DNA of 61,934 bases from an uncultured Psychromonas sp. (GTDB lineage Bacteria; Pseudomonadota; Gammaproteobacteria; Enterobacterales; Psychromonadaceae): positions 1-61,934 of the forward strand of contig NZ_CANLFB010000023.1 of the NCBI RefSeq assembly GCF_947489755.1, given 5' to 3'. The position numbers and the translations under genes were made by a program. The notes under the pieces are model-generated. The model saw nothing but the letters and a program-made list of their open reading frames with translations. It was not told the origin of the DNA and made no database searches. How positions within the stretch are numbered: position 1 is the first letter of the stretch; each line of letters opens with the position of its first letter. This document shows, one piece after another, positions 28,860 to 37,888 of the stretch.

Positions 28860-29594
28860 CTACTTACTATTTAAATAAGCAATAACCTTATCAACATCAG
28901 CAGGAATATCGACAGCGAGAGAACCACTTTCAACCTCAACCATATCCACCTGTATATCTGATTCAAGAAAACGTAATATTTCAATGTCTTCAATCTTTTC
29001 TAATGGCGTTTTTTCTTTACTTGAAGTGAAAAATGATAAATGATCACGACTAAAAGCATAAACACAAACTTGTTTATAAGCGTTCACATAATCACCACCT
29101 TTAGACAAAGGGATTGCTGATCGGCTCATATATAAAAGTTTCTGATTACTAGTTGTAACTACTTTAGGTACTGTTAGCGAACGAAATTCATCCTCCGATG
29201 TAATTGCACAATAAGCATTAGTTACATTGCTAGTCTTTTTGAATGATTCAATAATTTTAGTGATATTACTAGGTTCTATAACTGGTTCATCACCTTGTAC
29301 ATTAATCAAAAAATCACAATCTAACTTTAAATTAGCTTCTGCTAACCTATCTGTACCAGTTAAACAATCTGATGAAGTCATGACAACTTGACCACCAAAA
29401 CCTTTAACACGCTCAGCAATTTCTGTACTATCAGTAGCAACATACACATCTACAGAATTTACAGCAACACAACACTTTTCCCAAACATGCTGAATCATTG
29501 GTTTACCGCAAATATCTACCAATGGTTTACCAGGAAAGCGACTAGACTGAAACCTAGCCGGAATTACAACTGCATATTTCATATTATTTTCCAT
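28860..29594 (-). CDS. kdsB: CMP-ulosonate cytidylyltransferase (KdsB/KpsU-like)
   Basis: 244 residues. Activates a 3-deoxy-2-ulosonic acid with CTP. Motifs: VVIPARFQSSRFPGKPL (CTP-binding signature), VATDSTEIAERV, TGTDRLAEA, FLINVQGDEPVI and EKIEDIEILRFLE, all as in KdsB. Both the start used (GGGAAG six bases upstream) and Met5 at 29582 are plausible. It overlaps the HAD gene by 11 bases. The substrate may be Kdo, as for capsule-specific KpsU, but the partner enzymes upstream are not the canonical Kdo enzymes, so a different ulosonate is possible. It is unlikely to be the housekeeping copy, given its location. Confidence 0.85.
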   Translation of the reverse strand: MENNMKYAVVIPARFQSSRFPGKPLVDICGKPMIQHVWEKCCVAVNSVDVYVATDSTEIAERVKGFGGQVVMTSSDCLTGTDRLAEANLKLDCDFLINVQGDEPVIEPSNITKIIESFKKTSNVTNAYCAITSEDEFRSLTVPKVVTTSNQKLLYMSRSAIPLSKGGDYVNAYKQVCVYAFSRDHLSFFTSSKEKTPLEKIEDIEILRFLESDIQVDMVEVESGSLAVDIPADVDKVIAYLNSK

Positions 29595-30246
29595 TTAATT
29601 CTTCCCATGAATCAATACTAATAGAACGATTATTGTGACACCTTTCAAGCATTTTTTCTTTAACATTAGAAAAAGGTAAATAGGCAACAAAATCAATATT
29701 ATTAAGCTCTGCACCTTCATAGTCAGAAATAGCATCACCAAACATGACAGCGCTTGCCGAATCATGTTTATTAAGTATCTGTTTTATTAAATCAGATTTT
29801 TTAGTCGGCGAGCCAAAAACACCATCAAAATGAGTATCTAAACCTCGCTCTTTAAAAACCTCTCTTAGCTCTTGTTGCTCAGAACCACTCGCAATATATT
29901 TATGACCTTGCAAGCTCGATATAAAGCTCAATACCTTAGGGGTTAAGTCAGCAGATAGATAAAGAGCCTTACATTGACTTGAATACCCTTGCAAAATTGC
30001 GGCTTTTACCGGCTCTTTTTCACTTTCTTTTAAATCTAACAATTCGTTTACAAACACATCAATATGATGGAAACGAGAGCGGCCAAAATTATCACGAAAA
30101 TAATCGACACAAACAGCCACTTTCTCTATATCTGATACAAGAGGAAGTAATGTATTATGCATCGCATCAATCTTTAATTGATTAGAGTCTAAAATAACGC
30201 CATCACAATCAAATATATACACATCATAACTAGCAATGAGGGGCAT
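29584..30246 (-). CDS. HAD-superfamily phosphatase (subfamily IA)
   Basis: 220 residues. VYIFDCDGVILDSNQ gives the nucleophile DxD (Asp13, Asp15), YIASGSEQQEL motif II, SPTKKSDLI motif III Lys, and VMFGDAISDYEGAEL motif IV with acidic residues. The long helical cap between the first two motifs is typical of phosphoglycolate-phosphatase-like enzymes. It overlaps the aldolase gene upstream by 17 bases and kdsB downstream by 11. In a Kdo-type route a phosphatase (KdsC) acts just before CMP activation, so this protein is the natural candidate for that step. It is not KdsC itself, which lacks such a cap. Confidence 0.8.
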   Translation of the reverse strand: MPLIASYDVYIFDCDGVILDSNQLKIDAMHNTLLPLVSDIEKVAVCVDYFRDNFGRSRFHHIDVFVNELLDLKESEKEPVKAAILQGYSSQCKALYLSADLTPKVLSFISSLQGHKYIASGSEQQELREVFKERGLDTHFDGVFGSPTKKSDLIKQILNKHDSASAVMFGDAISDYEGAELNNIDFVAYLPFSNVKEKMLERCHNNRSISIDSWEELNGK

Positions 30247-31846
30247 AAACAGAGCCTTTCGTTAACGGATAGGTAGTTGGAGTTAAAGAAACAATATTAC
30301 TGCTACGTTTATCTTGGCTATATAACTCAAAAATTTTAACCATCTCTTGTTGACGCAAATCATTGATATCATATCCATCAAAACCGATGGTATTAACTGA
30401 TAAGGGTTTAGATTCCAGCAACATTGCCAATACATATGCGGCAGTAATGTCAGAAGGGATAACGCAATGAGTTGTGTTTGATGTTAATATATCCGCTTGG
30501 ATATCCAACCCATAATCTAACCTCTGCACATTAGCAATAAGCTCCAACTCTTCAGTTGCAAAACGATGCTCTGGAAAAATAATAGGCTTATTTAACGCTT
30601 TATATGCATTAGCATCAGATAAAAACTTAGCATTGTGCGAGATAACATAATAATCAATCAACTCAGCAGGAATTGCATTAGAAATATTAATAGAGATAAC
30701 AACGGGTTTATATTGTTGTATGTACAATAAAATTGCATTTAAATATTTTTGTGTAGTCGGTGCATTAGTAATAATTAAAACATTTTTATCATCAAACAAA
30801 CCACACACTGCATCTGTTCCAGATAATTTAGCGGTTTCATTAGTGTTAAATGATAAAGCAGTATTTAATACAGCACCATTGTATGATGTAGTCCCATCTA
30901 ATTTACTCAAATAATCTATCGCACCAACTATTTCATCGGTTCCGTAATGGCTATTAGATAATAAGTTTTGAATATAAGTTGGGTGCACATCATTTTGAGC
31001 TCCTAGAAAGTATAATAAATTACTTCCCCAACCATAATGTTTTTGCATTGACTCAAAATGGCGTATTACTAATTCATAAATAGGTTTAGACAAATACTTA
31101 CTTTCGTCTTTATCCAAAACTGCTAATAAGCTTTCTGTTTGAGTATTACCCGCACCACGTCCCATACCGGTAATAGTTGCATCCAACCAGCTAACACCTA
31201 CATTCTTAGCCGCTAAAGAATTATCTAAGCCTTTGCCCATATTGTTATGGGTATGAATCCCTAATGGTCCAGTCCATTCAGTACGTAATGCCGTAACAAT
31301 CCGTTCAACTTCCGCACTATCCATATTACCTAATGAATCAGCGAAATAAAGAACATCTAAATCATTCCACTCTTTAGCTTGTCGAGCTTTATCTGCAATG
31401 ACGTCTGCCGATTTACCACCTGACTGCATTAAGTTATAACCAACGATATAGCCTAGTGATTTTAAGCGTTTAACGATAGGTCCTGAATATTCCACTTCAG
31501 GAAAATGTGCAGCAATGCGCACCAAACTAATTTTACTTTCACTTTTAGGTACAAATAAAGTATCAACAGCATCCTCAATTGATAGCTCTGACTCTAAAAT
31601 TGTTTTAGCATCCACCATAACGCCATAAGTAGGACCGTCAGGTAAATCTAATGTATTAAGGTGAGCTTCCGTTGTATACGCATAAGCGCCTAAGAAATCT
31701 GATTTAGGAAAATTACGCAACCCTAACTCCACAAATTCAATTTTTGAATTGGCTACTGCAGCTAAATATGCATTGACAACTTCAGATTCGAAGTCCCAAT
31801 TATTGTAATAACCACCATCACGTAGCGTACAATCTAATATTTTCAT
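30230..31846 (-). CDS. DRE-TIM metallolyase (HMGL-like aldolase) with extra C-terminal Rossmann-like domain
   Basis: 538 residues. Residues 1-280 are a DRE-TIM barrel: ILDCTLRDGGYYNNWDF (Asp5 metal ligand with Arg9/Asp10), VLYFADSLGNM, GIHTHNNMGKGLDNSLAA (metal ligands His198 and His200) and GMGRGAGNTQTE. The family catalyses aldol condensation or cleavage, often with pyruvate or acetyl-CoA. Residues about 350-530 form a second, alpha/beta domain (VLIITNAPTTQKYLN, DYYVISHNAKF, NTIGFDGYDIND) that I do not recognise with certainty; its layout recalls Rossmann-type sugar-binding domains. Gene overlaps with HAD and kdsB point to a shared pathway making a CMP-sugar. The exact reaction is unknown. 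Confidence 0.75.
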   Translation of the reverse strand: MKILDCTLRDGGYYNNWDFESEVVNAYLAAVANSKIEFVELGLRNFPKSDFLGAYAYTTEAHLNTLDLPDGPTYGVMVDAKTILESELSIEDAVDTLFVPKSESKISLVRIAAHFPEVEYSGPIVKRLKSLGYIVGYNLMQSGGKSADVIADKARQAKEWNDLDVLYFADSLGNMDSAEVERIVTALRTEWTGPLGIHTHNNMGKGLDNSLAAKNVGVSWLDATITGMGRGAGNTQTESLLAVLDKDESKYLSKPIYELVIRHFESMQKHYGWGSNLLYFLGAQNDVHPTYIQNLLSNSHYGTDEIVGAIDYLSKLDGTTSYNGAVLNTALSFNTNETAKLSGTDAVCGLFDDKNVLIITNAPTTQKYLNAILLYIQQYKPVVISINISNAIPAELIDYYVISHNAKFLSDANAYKALNKPIIFPEHRFATEELELIANVQRLDYGLDIQADILTSNTTHCVIPSDITAAYVLAMLLESKPLSVNTIGFDGYDINDLRQQEMVKIFELYSQDKRSSNIVSLTPTTYPLTKGSVYAPHC

Positions 31847-31864
31847 TATTCTTATCCTAATTAA

Positions 31865-32965
31865 TTATAAGTTTGTTAAAGAGTTTAAACGTATACATTG
31901 TTCTTTCTGGAAACTTTTCAATTCACTGATCTCAAAATTGTCTTTTCTTCTATGAACAATAAAAAATTTATTACTATCAAAATAATTACTTTCTTTTAGA
32001 CAAGAAATTTTTTGACAAATAGCATCATATAAAGCGTTATAGTTAATAACACCATTCTTGAAAGCTGTATTTTTGAAAGTATCTGATATAAATTCCTTTG
32101 ATGGAAAATGAACTTTTGCACTAGTTACAATCGCTACATATATAGATAATGAAGAATTAAAGCCATGGAAGTTCCCTTTAAAAGTGCTTGGAATCATTGT
32201 TTCAGCAAAAAATTTATCTTTATCAATTATGTTTTCATTATTAAATGACACTTTATTTTCAAGAGCCGATACTTCCATTTTTTTTTGTAAATTAGCAATT
32301 AAATTCTGAGTCGAAATAGACTTAACTCTTGAATCTCCTTTAATTAATAGGTCACTGGAATTTTTTTCTATTAAATATTTTTCGATAACGGTAGAGTAAT
32401 TTAACGTAGCTTTAAATTCACCAGGCCCTTGTCCCCAATAACGCAAAAACATCCAATCTTTTTTAAGATCTCCCTCACTAAAATTGTAAACGGCTTGACT
32501 TTCAAGTTTAAGTTCAGAAAAAATATCAATAATATTTTTAAAGGTACAGACTTTTAATTGACTCGATTTTTTCAAAAAAGGCTTATCCCAGAAGAAACCA
32601 AAGCACAAGATTGATGAATAATTAGGAAAAAACTTTTCAACTGCATCTTTCCCAATTTCATTTTTTAAACCATCACTATAAATACTATACTCTAGATTAA
32701 ATTCAGAAATAATCGCTTGGGCTTTTTCCTTCAGTCCAAAGTTATGAACCCAAATATGCCTTAAGCCGTTAGAAATTTCTAAACCTAGTTCATCAAGCTT
32801 TACCCATCGGCCTCCAGACTTCTCTATTACACTTAATACAGGAAGACTAAGTTGAACATTTTTCAATGTTACAATCAAAAATGTTTTATTTTCAGTTCGT
32901 AAAAAAGCTGTTAGCAATAAAGCAAACAAATCATTATGTACTAATGCAGCACTCATGTTTTTCAT
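31865..32965 (-). CDS. Putative polysialyltransferase-like glycosyltransferase (CMP-sugar dependent)
   Basis: About 366 residues from 32965; a start at 32974 is also open but has AGG only one base away, while 32965 has it about 10 bases upstream. Weak but ordered similarity to bacterial polysialyltransferases: GLRHIWVHNFG, YSIYSDGLKNEI (cf. a D/E-G acidic motif), DWMFLRYWGQGPGEF (cf. the QRYW block), LLIKGDSRV at the place of the usual KPHP motif, and FHGFNSSLSIYVAIV (cf. the LTSYSLVYASL block). The HP pair itself is missing. It lies 18 bases upstream of the aldolase-HAD-kdsB genes that should make a CMP-activated sugar, which supports a CMP-sugar transferase. Otherwise unrecognised. Confidence 0.45.
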   Translation of the reverse strand: MKNMSAALVHNDLFALLLTAFLRTENKTFLIVTLKNVQLSLPVLSVIEKSGGRWVKLDELGLEISNGLRHIWVHNFGLKEKAQAIISEFNLEYSIYSDGLKNEIGKDAVEKFFPNYSSILCFGFFWDKPFLKKSSQLKVCTFKNIIDIFSELKLESQAVYNFSEGDLKKDWMFLRYWGQGPGEFKATLNYSTVIEKYLIEKNSSDLLIKGDSRVKSISTQNLIANLQKKMEVSALENKVSFNNENIIDKDKFFAETMIPSTFKGNFHGFNSSLSIYVAIVTSAKVHFPSKEFISDTFKNTAFKNGVINYNALYDAICQKISCLKESNYFDSNKFFIVHRRKDNFEISELKSFQKEQCIRLNSLTNL

Positions 32966-33018
32966 ACTATTCATACCTATTTTTCAGTTGTATTAATACT
33001 ATATTAACGGCTACACGA

Positions 33019-34434
33019 CTAATCTTTATCAAACCCATACAAATCTTCTAAACGCACAATATCATCTTGAGCGATATACGATCCCGTTTGCACCTCCATC
33101 ATTACGAGTGGAATACTGCCTGGGTTTTCGATAGCATGTGCCGCACCAATTGGGATATACGTTGATTGATTTTCGGTGATTAATGACTCTTTACCATCGC
33201 ATAATACTTTTGCAGTGCCTGATACCACAATCCAATGTTCAGCTCTATGGTAATGCATTTGTAATGACAAACGCGCATGCGGTTTGATGGTGACTTGCTT
33301 AGACTTATAACGCTCACCGCGTTGTAACAAGTTGATATGTCCCCAAGGACGATACACAGTTCTGTGTTGCACCGACTCTGGTCGTTTCTCTCTATTAAGC
33401 TCTTCAACTATTTTTTTCACATCTTGTACCCGTGACTGATCAGCGATTAACACCGCATCACTGGTTTCAACAATCACTAGGTTACTCACACCAACCGTCG
33501 CGACTAATTTATCACGCGCATCAATTAAGCACCCTTTTGTATCGATGCTTTTAACATCGCCACGATATACGTTCTGGTGTTCATCTTTTTCTTTAACTTC
33601 CCAAATAGACGACCATGACCCAACATCACTCCATCCCGCATTTAACGGTACCATAGCAGCATGTTCAGTTTGTTCCATAATGGCGTAGTCAATTGAATCA
33701 TCAGGACAGGTTAAGAATGATTCTGCATCAACACGAATAAACTCAGAGTCAGTCACTGCATTGTCAATAGCCGCTTTACAAGCCGTTAATATTTCAGGCT
33801 GGTGCTTTTCAAGCTCTTGAATATAGGTACTGGCTTTAAATAAGAACATACCGCTATTCCAAAAATACTCGCCAGACGCAACATAGCTTGTCGCCGTTTT
33901 AAGGTTTGGTTTTTCAACAAACTCATCAACAACTAAGCAATCGCAGCCTTTAATTTTTTTGCTACTACGTATGTAACCATAACCTGTTTCTGGTTTGTCA
34001 GGTACTATTCCAAAGGTAACTAATCGGCCTTCTTCTGCACATTTTTGTGCTTGGGCAATCGCTGCATGAAAAGCAGGGACATCACTAATCACATGATCTG
34101 CCGCTAATACGAGTAACAAAGGATCTGACCCTTTTTCAATCGCTTTAATCGCCGCTAATGCAACAGCTGGCGCAGTGTTGCGACCTTGCGGTTCTAATAG
34201 AATATCACCGCCTAATGCATCAATCTCATTCAATTGTTCAGCAACAATAAAACGATGCCCTTTATTACAAATAATAGAAGGGGCAAGCGTTTTTAACCCT
34301 TTTAAACGTAAAATCGTTTCTTGCAACATAGTGCTTTCACCTACTAGTGAAAGAAACTGCTTTGGGTGTTGCTTGCGTGATAAAGGCCACAACCTAGAGC
34401 CATTCCCACCTGACATGATCACAGGTAAAATCAT
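33019..34434 (-). CDS. manC: Mannose-1-phosphate guanylyltransferase / mannose-6-phosphate isomerase
   Basis: 471-residue bifunctional enzyme making GDP-mannose. The N-terminal nucleotidyltransferase has VIMSGGNGSRLWPLSRKQHP with PKQFL, AADHVI, FVEKPNLKTA and YFWNSGMFLF. The C-terminal cupin (type II isomerase) has RPWGHINLL, KPHARLSLQMHYHRAEHWIVV with metal-binding His/Glu, and YIPIGAAHAIENPG. Length is standard for the two-domain form. It lies between the WcbI-like and polysialyltransferase-like genes. The isomerase half duplicates the activity of manA two genes away. Confidence 0.95.
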   Translation of the reverse strand: MILPVIMSGGNGSRLWPLSRKQHPKQFLSLVGESTMLQETILRLKGLKTLAPSIICNKGHRFIVAEQLNEIDALGGDILLEPQGRNTAPAVALAAIKAIEKGSDPLLLVLAADHVISDVPAFHAAIAQAQKCAEEGRLVTFGIVPDKPETGYGYIRSSKKIKGCDCLVVDEFVEKPNLKTATSYVASGEYFWNSGMFLFKASTYIQELEKHQPEILTACKAAIDNAVTDSEFIRVDAESFLTCPDDSIDYAIMEQTEHAAMVPLNAGWSDVGSWSSIWEVKEKDEHQNVYRGDVKSIDTKGCLIDARDKLVATVGVSNLVIVETSDAVLIADQSRVQDVKKIVEELNREKRPESVQHRTVYRPWGHINLLQRGERYKSKQVTIKPHARLSLQMHYHRAEHWIVVSGTAKVLCDGKESLITENQSTYIPIGAAHAIENPGSIPLVMMEVQTGSYIAQDDIVRLEDLYGFDKD

Positions 34435-34495
34435 AATATTCCTTTTAATGTAGAGAGTAAAAACCTAAAAAACACTTTCAGTTTTTTATTTATAT

Positions 34496-35473
34496 TTATT
34501 TAATTTTGTTATATTTCATAAAATAAGATGCATTCTTGTTATAAATTTCATAAGACCTTTTGACAAAAAATAATGAACTCATTTCTTTATCTTTAACAAC
34601 AATACTATTGGGGTTAATTAATTTATTGATTGGATTAGTACGTAGTTTTATCCAGTCTAAAGCTTCACCTTTTGTATCTAAATTTTGGATATTAAGTTTT
34701 ATATGCTTTAATAACTTATTAACTAACTCATTCATTAGAGATAATTTAGGATGATTAATAGTATGAAAATCACATACTCCATCATTAAAATTATTTAAAA
34801 TAATGTCACTCATTTTTATATCAACTTTTATTTCTCTATTTCTCAGTTCTAAAATAGAATCTTCTGCCACATTAATATATTTTTGTTGATTAAAATCTAC
34901 ATCTAAATAACGTTTTAGAGCCTCTTCCTCAGATAACCCTTCATTAAAAGCTTCAAATATTGTTTGGTTATGATAAGGACCTGTTGCAGATTGAGGTCTT
35001 TTTCCATTAGGTAATTTAGGTGGGTAAAACCAATCAGGATGATTTCCTTTAAAAAACACACCTGGTATTACAACCATTTTGCTCGAATATCTTTTGTTAA
35101 GCTCTTCTGTATTAATACCTTTAAATAATTTAGAAATAGGTTGCGTGATAATATAATCAGTCCTATCTAAGCGATGAATAATAGAATCATCATAGGTATA
35201 TTCATGAGCTTTAATGCACTCTATCACATAGAATTTATTATTTTTTAATGGGATTAAATCAGCAATAACATCGGATTGACAATTTCCTATAATAATAAAT
35301 GTAGTGATATCTAATTGATCTTTCAACAGAGTGTACTTATCAATTAATAAGGGCCCCATTGGTCTATATTTCAGTGCTAAGTCAAAAAGTTTGAAAGCCA
35401 AAAAAGGATCGGAATCTATCAATTTAATTGCAGCATCTCTGATTTTATTTATTTCGATATTTTCCAGTTTCAT
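34496..35473 (-). CDS. WcbI-like polysaccharide biosynthesis protein with N-terminal RDxA module
   Basis: 325 residues. Residues 6-54 are the 49-residue module (KIRDAAIKL, LAFKLFDLALKYRPMGPLL), here at the N-terminus rather than the C-terminus. From residue 57 TTFIIIGNCQSDVIADLI has the GNCQ signature (63-66) of WcbI, a putative acyltransferase of capsule synthesis in Burkholderia. DYIITQPISKLFKG, VVIPGVFFKGNHPDW and the late DGVCDFHTINHPKLSLMNEL also fit that family. It probably modifies the polysaccharide. It lies between manA and manC. AT-rich codon use contrasts with manC. Confidence 0.7.
   Translation of the reverse strand: MKLENIEINKIRDAAIKLIDSDPFLAFKLFDLALKYRPMGPLLIDKYTLLKDQLDITTFIIIGNCQSDVIADLIPLKNNKFYVIECIKAHEYTYDDSIIHRLDRTDYIITQPISKLFKGINTEELNKRYSSKMVVIPGVFFKGNHPDWFYPPKLPNGKRPQSATGPYHNQTIFEAFNEGLSEEEALKRYLDVDFNQQKYINVAEDSILELRNREIKVDIKMSDIILNNFNDGVCDFHTINHPKLSLMNELVNKLLKHIKLNIQNLDTKGEALDWIKLRTNPINKLINPNSIVVKDKEMSSLFFVKRSYEIYNKNASYFMKYNKIK
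35312..35458 (-). other. RDxA module, copy 4 (residues 6-54 of the WcbI-like protein)
   Basis: KIRDAAIKLI, FKLFDLAL, RPMGPLL and K; the only copy at an N-terminus, and the most diverged (Phe for Met in LM). Confidence 0.75.
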
Positions 35474-35500
35474 AAAATTACCTTATATTGATGAATTAGT

Positions 35501-36733
35501 TTATTGGATTTCAACTGAAACAGCAGATCTTGCAATTTGTGCATTACCTTTCACAATATATTGTTTACATTCAGCTGAAACAAAGCAGCTTTCACCTTTT
35601 GTAAAGGTCTTTGCTTTTGTACTTTCTGTCAGCACTTTAATGGTTAATTCACCTTCCACAACAAATAGTATTTCCGCACTGTTAACTTCAATTTTGGTTT
35701 CAGCTTCATCTAATACCAAAATACTAAACTGGAAATCATTCGCAGGTGTTATGTATATATGTTCTTGATGATTACCTGTTAATGTGGGTGTTAATTTCAA
35801 CTCTTCAAATGGAATTGCCTCAAATACGGTTGTTCGCATCAACTCGGGTATATCAATGTGTTTAGGCGTTAATCCACCACGTAGTACGTTATCTGAATTA
35901 GCCATTAACTCTAACCCAGTCCCTTTTAAGTAAGCATGTGGCGTGCCTGCTTTTAAATACATTGCTTCACCGGGAGCCAGCACCACGTAGTTTAAGATTA
36001 ATGCTGAAATAATACCGATGTCATTAGGGTAATAGTCATTTAGCGATAACAATAATTGATAAGCACTTAAGTCTTCTTTTAGTAAACCTTGGTGGTTAAG
36101 TTGCTGTTTGCAAGCCTGTAAAACTTCAGCGACCAGTTTGCTTTTATCACTGTAGGTTAAAAGACTTTGGTAAAACTGTTTTAATCCTTCAGGCTGAATA
36201 TTCTTTTTAAACTCAGTAAGTAAAGGTGACAAGCAATCACCAGCAACGCTATCAAACAGGCGAATAATCACATCAAACTCTCTAAAGCCATTTAATGCGT
36301 GGTATTCAGTGATAGAGAATACTAATTCTGGTTTATGGTTATCATCTTTGTAGTTACGATGCGCTGCATTTAATGGAATGTTAAGTGCATTTTCACGCTC
36401 CCACCCTTCTTCTGCCTGCTGTTTATTGGGGTGGCTTTGAATCGACAACGGTGATTTTGCAGACAGTACTTTAAATAAAAAAGGCAGACGGTTTTGAAAG
36501 CGTTCTGCGCATGACACACCTAATACGGATTGCGGCGCAGCAGCAATATATTCATTAAGCGCAATAGTTCCGTCTTCACTATCAATCAAAGATGATGCTT
36601 TTGGATGTGCTCCCATCCATAATTCAGCCATTGGTTTATTCTGTGGGTTTTCATAACCGAATAATTCAGTCATGCTTTTTTCACACCCCCACGCGCTATT
36701 CATGATGGTATTATCTAATTTGAAAATACTCAT
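35501..36733 (-). CDS. manA: Mannose-6-phosphate isomerase, class I
   Basis: 410 residues. Interconverts fructose-6-phosphate and mannose-6-phosphate; zinc enzyme. Motifs: NSAWGCEKSMTELFG, PMAELWMGAHPKASS, PFLFKVLSAKSPLSIQSHPNK (zinc-binding QxH), HKPELVFSI (Glu ligand) and YLKAGTPHAYLKGTGLELMANSDNVLRGGLTPKH (split here by reading: the PHAY His ligand and the Arg of the active site). I start at 36733 (MSIFKLD), whose ATG overlaps the rmlB stop as TAATG; the longer frame begins with TTG and has no better ribosome site. It forms an operon with rmlB. Confidence 0.92.
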   Translation of the reverse strand: MSIFKLDNTIMNSAWGCEKSMTELFGYENPQNKPMAELWMGAHPKASSLIDSEDGTIALNEYIAAAPQSVLGVSCAERFQNRLPFLFKVLSAKSPLSIQSHPNKQQAEEGWERENALNIPLNAAHRNYKDDNHKPELVFSITEYHALNGFREFDVIIRLFDSVAGDCLSPLLTEFKKNIQPEGLKQFYQSLLTYSDKSKLVAEVLQACKQQLNHQGLLKEDLSAYQLLLSLNDYYPNDIGIISALILNYVVLAPGEAMYLKAGTPHAYLKGTGLELMANSDNVLRGGLTPKHIDIPELMRTTVFEAIPFEELKLTPTLTGNHQEHIYITPANDFQFSILVLDEAETKIEVNSAEILFVVEGELTIKVLTESTKAKTFTKGESCFVSAECKQYIVKGNAQIARSAVSVEIQ

Positions 36734-37809
36734 TACAGCAGTTCCTTCCACCAACTTTCATTTTCTAAATACCAATTTATGGTTTTACTAATACCTGTTT
36801 CAAAAGACTCTACTGGTTTATAACCTAATTCAGTGTTGGTTTTTGTTGCATCTATGGCATAACGCCAATCATGCCCTGCTCGGTCTTCTACAAAAGTAAT
36901 TAATTCTTCCGCTTTGTTTGCTAACGCTGCTTTAGCAGCAGGGTATTTGACGGATAATTCAAGGTTCTTTTGAAATTGCTCGTTAAGCAATATACACACT
37001 AGTTTAACGATATCGATATTGGCCCATTCGTTATGCCCGCCGATATTGTAGTTTTCACCTAAGCGACCTTTGTTTAACACCAACTCAATACCACGTGCGT
37101 GATCTTCTACGTATAACCAATCACGAATTTGTTGTCCATCACCGTAAACAGGTAATGGTTTATCAAATAAAATATTCGTAATGATTAATGGGATGAGTTT
37201 TTCTGGGAAATGATAAGGCCCGTAGTTATTTGAACAGTTCGATGTCGTCACTTCTAAACCGTAAGTATAGTGATATGCTCTCACTAAGTGATCAGACGCG
37301 GCTTTTGAAGCTGAGTAAGGCGAGTTTGGTGCATAAGCGGTTTCTTCAGTAAACGCAGGATCATGTGGGCCTAACTCACCGTACACTTCATCTGTTGATA
37401 CATGATGGAAGCGATGTTTAAGTGGCTTTTTACCATTTGCTTTAGGCTCATCAATCCATACTTTTTTAGCTGCTTTTAATAAGCTGTATGTCCCAATGAT
37501 ATTAGTTTCAATAAAGGCATCTGGCCCTGTAATAGAACGGTCGACATGAGATTCAGCAGCAAAATGTACTAAGGTATCGATACTATGCTCTGCTAGTAGC
37601 GTTTCTACTAATGCGGTATCGCAAATGTCACCGTGCACAAATACAAAGTTAGCGTTATTTTCAACAGACGCTAAACTTTCACGATTACCTGCGTAGGTTA
37701 ATGCGTCTAACACAACCACTTTATCTTGTGGATTATTTGCAAGCCAATATAAAACGTAGTTTGCACCAATAAATCCAGCGCCGCCTGTTACTAATAAATT
37801 TTTGCTCAT
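36733..37809 (-). CDS. rmlB: dTDP-glucose 4,6-dehydratase
   Basis: 358 residues from 37809 ([15 protein letters not shown]); GGAA lies upstream, and the four extra codons of the longer frame have no such site. Extended short-chain dehydrogenase: [12 protein letters not shown] (NAD-binding), [25 protein letters not shown] (Thr-Asp-Glu active site) and [12 protein letters not shown] (Tyr-x3-Lys), then [18 protein letters not shown]. Second step of dTDP-L-rhamnose synthesis. Followed directly by manA. Confidence 0.96.
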   Translation of the reverse strand: MSKNLLVTGGAGFIGANYVLYWLANNPQDKVVVLDALTYAGNRESLASVENNANFVFVHGDICDTALVETLLAEHSIDTLVHFAAESHVDRSITGPDAFIETNIIGTYSLLKAAKKVWIDEPKANGKKPLKHRFHHVSTDEVYGELGPHDPAFTEETAYAPNSPYSASKAASDHLVRAYHYTYGLEVTTSNCSNNYGPYHFPEKLIPLIITNILFDKPLPVYGDGQQIRDWLYVEDHARGIELVLNKGRLGENYNIGGHNEWANIDIVKLVCILLNEQFQKNLELSVKYPAAKAALANKAEELITFVEDRAGHDWRYAIDATKTNTELGYKPVESFETGISKTINWYLENESWWKELL

Positions 37810-37888
37810 TATCAATTCCATTATTTTTTGAATTTATATTTTAAACATTAAAAGTGCCATTAAACTTTAATAGATCTACTCAAACTTA

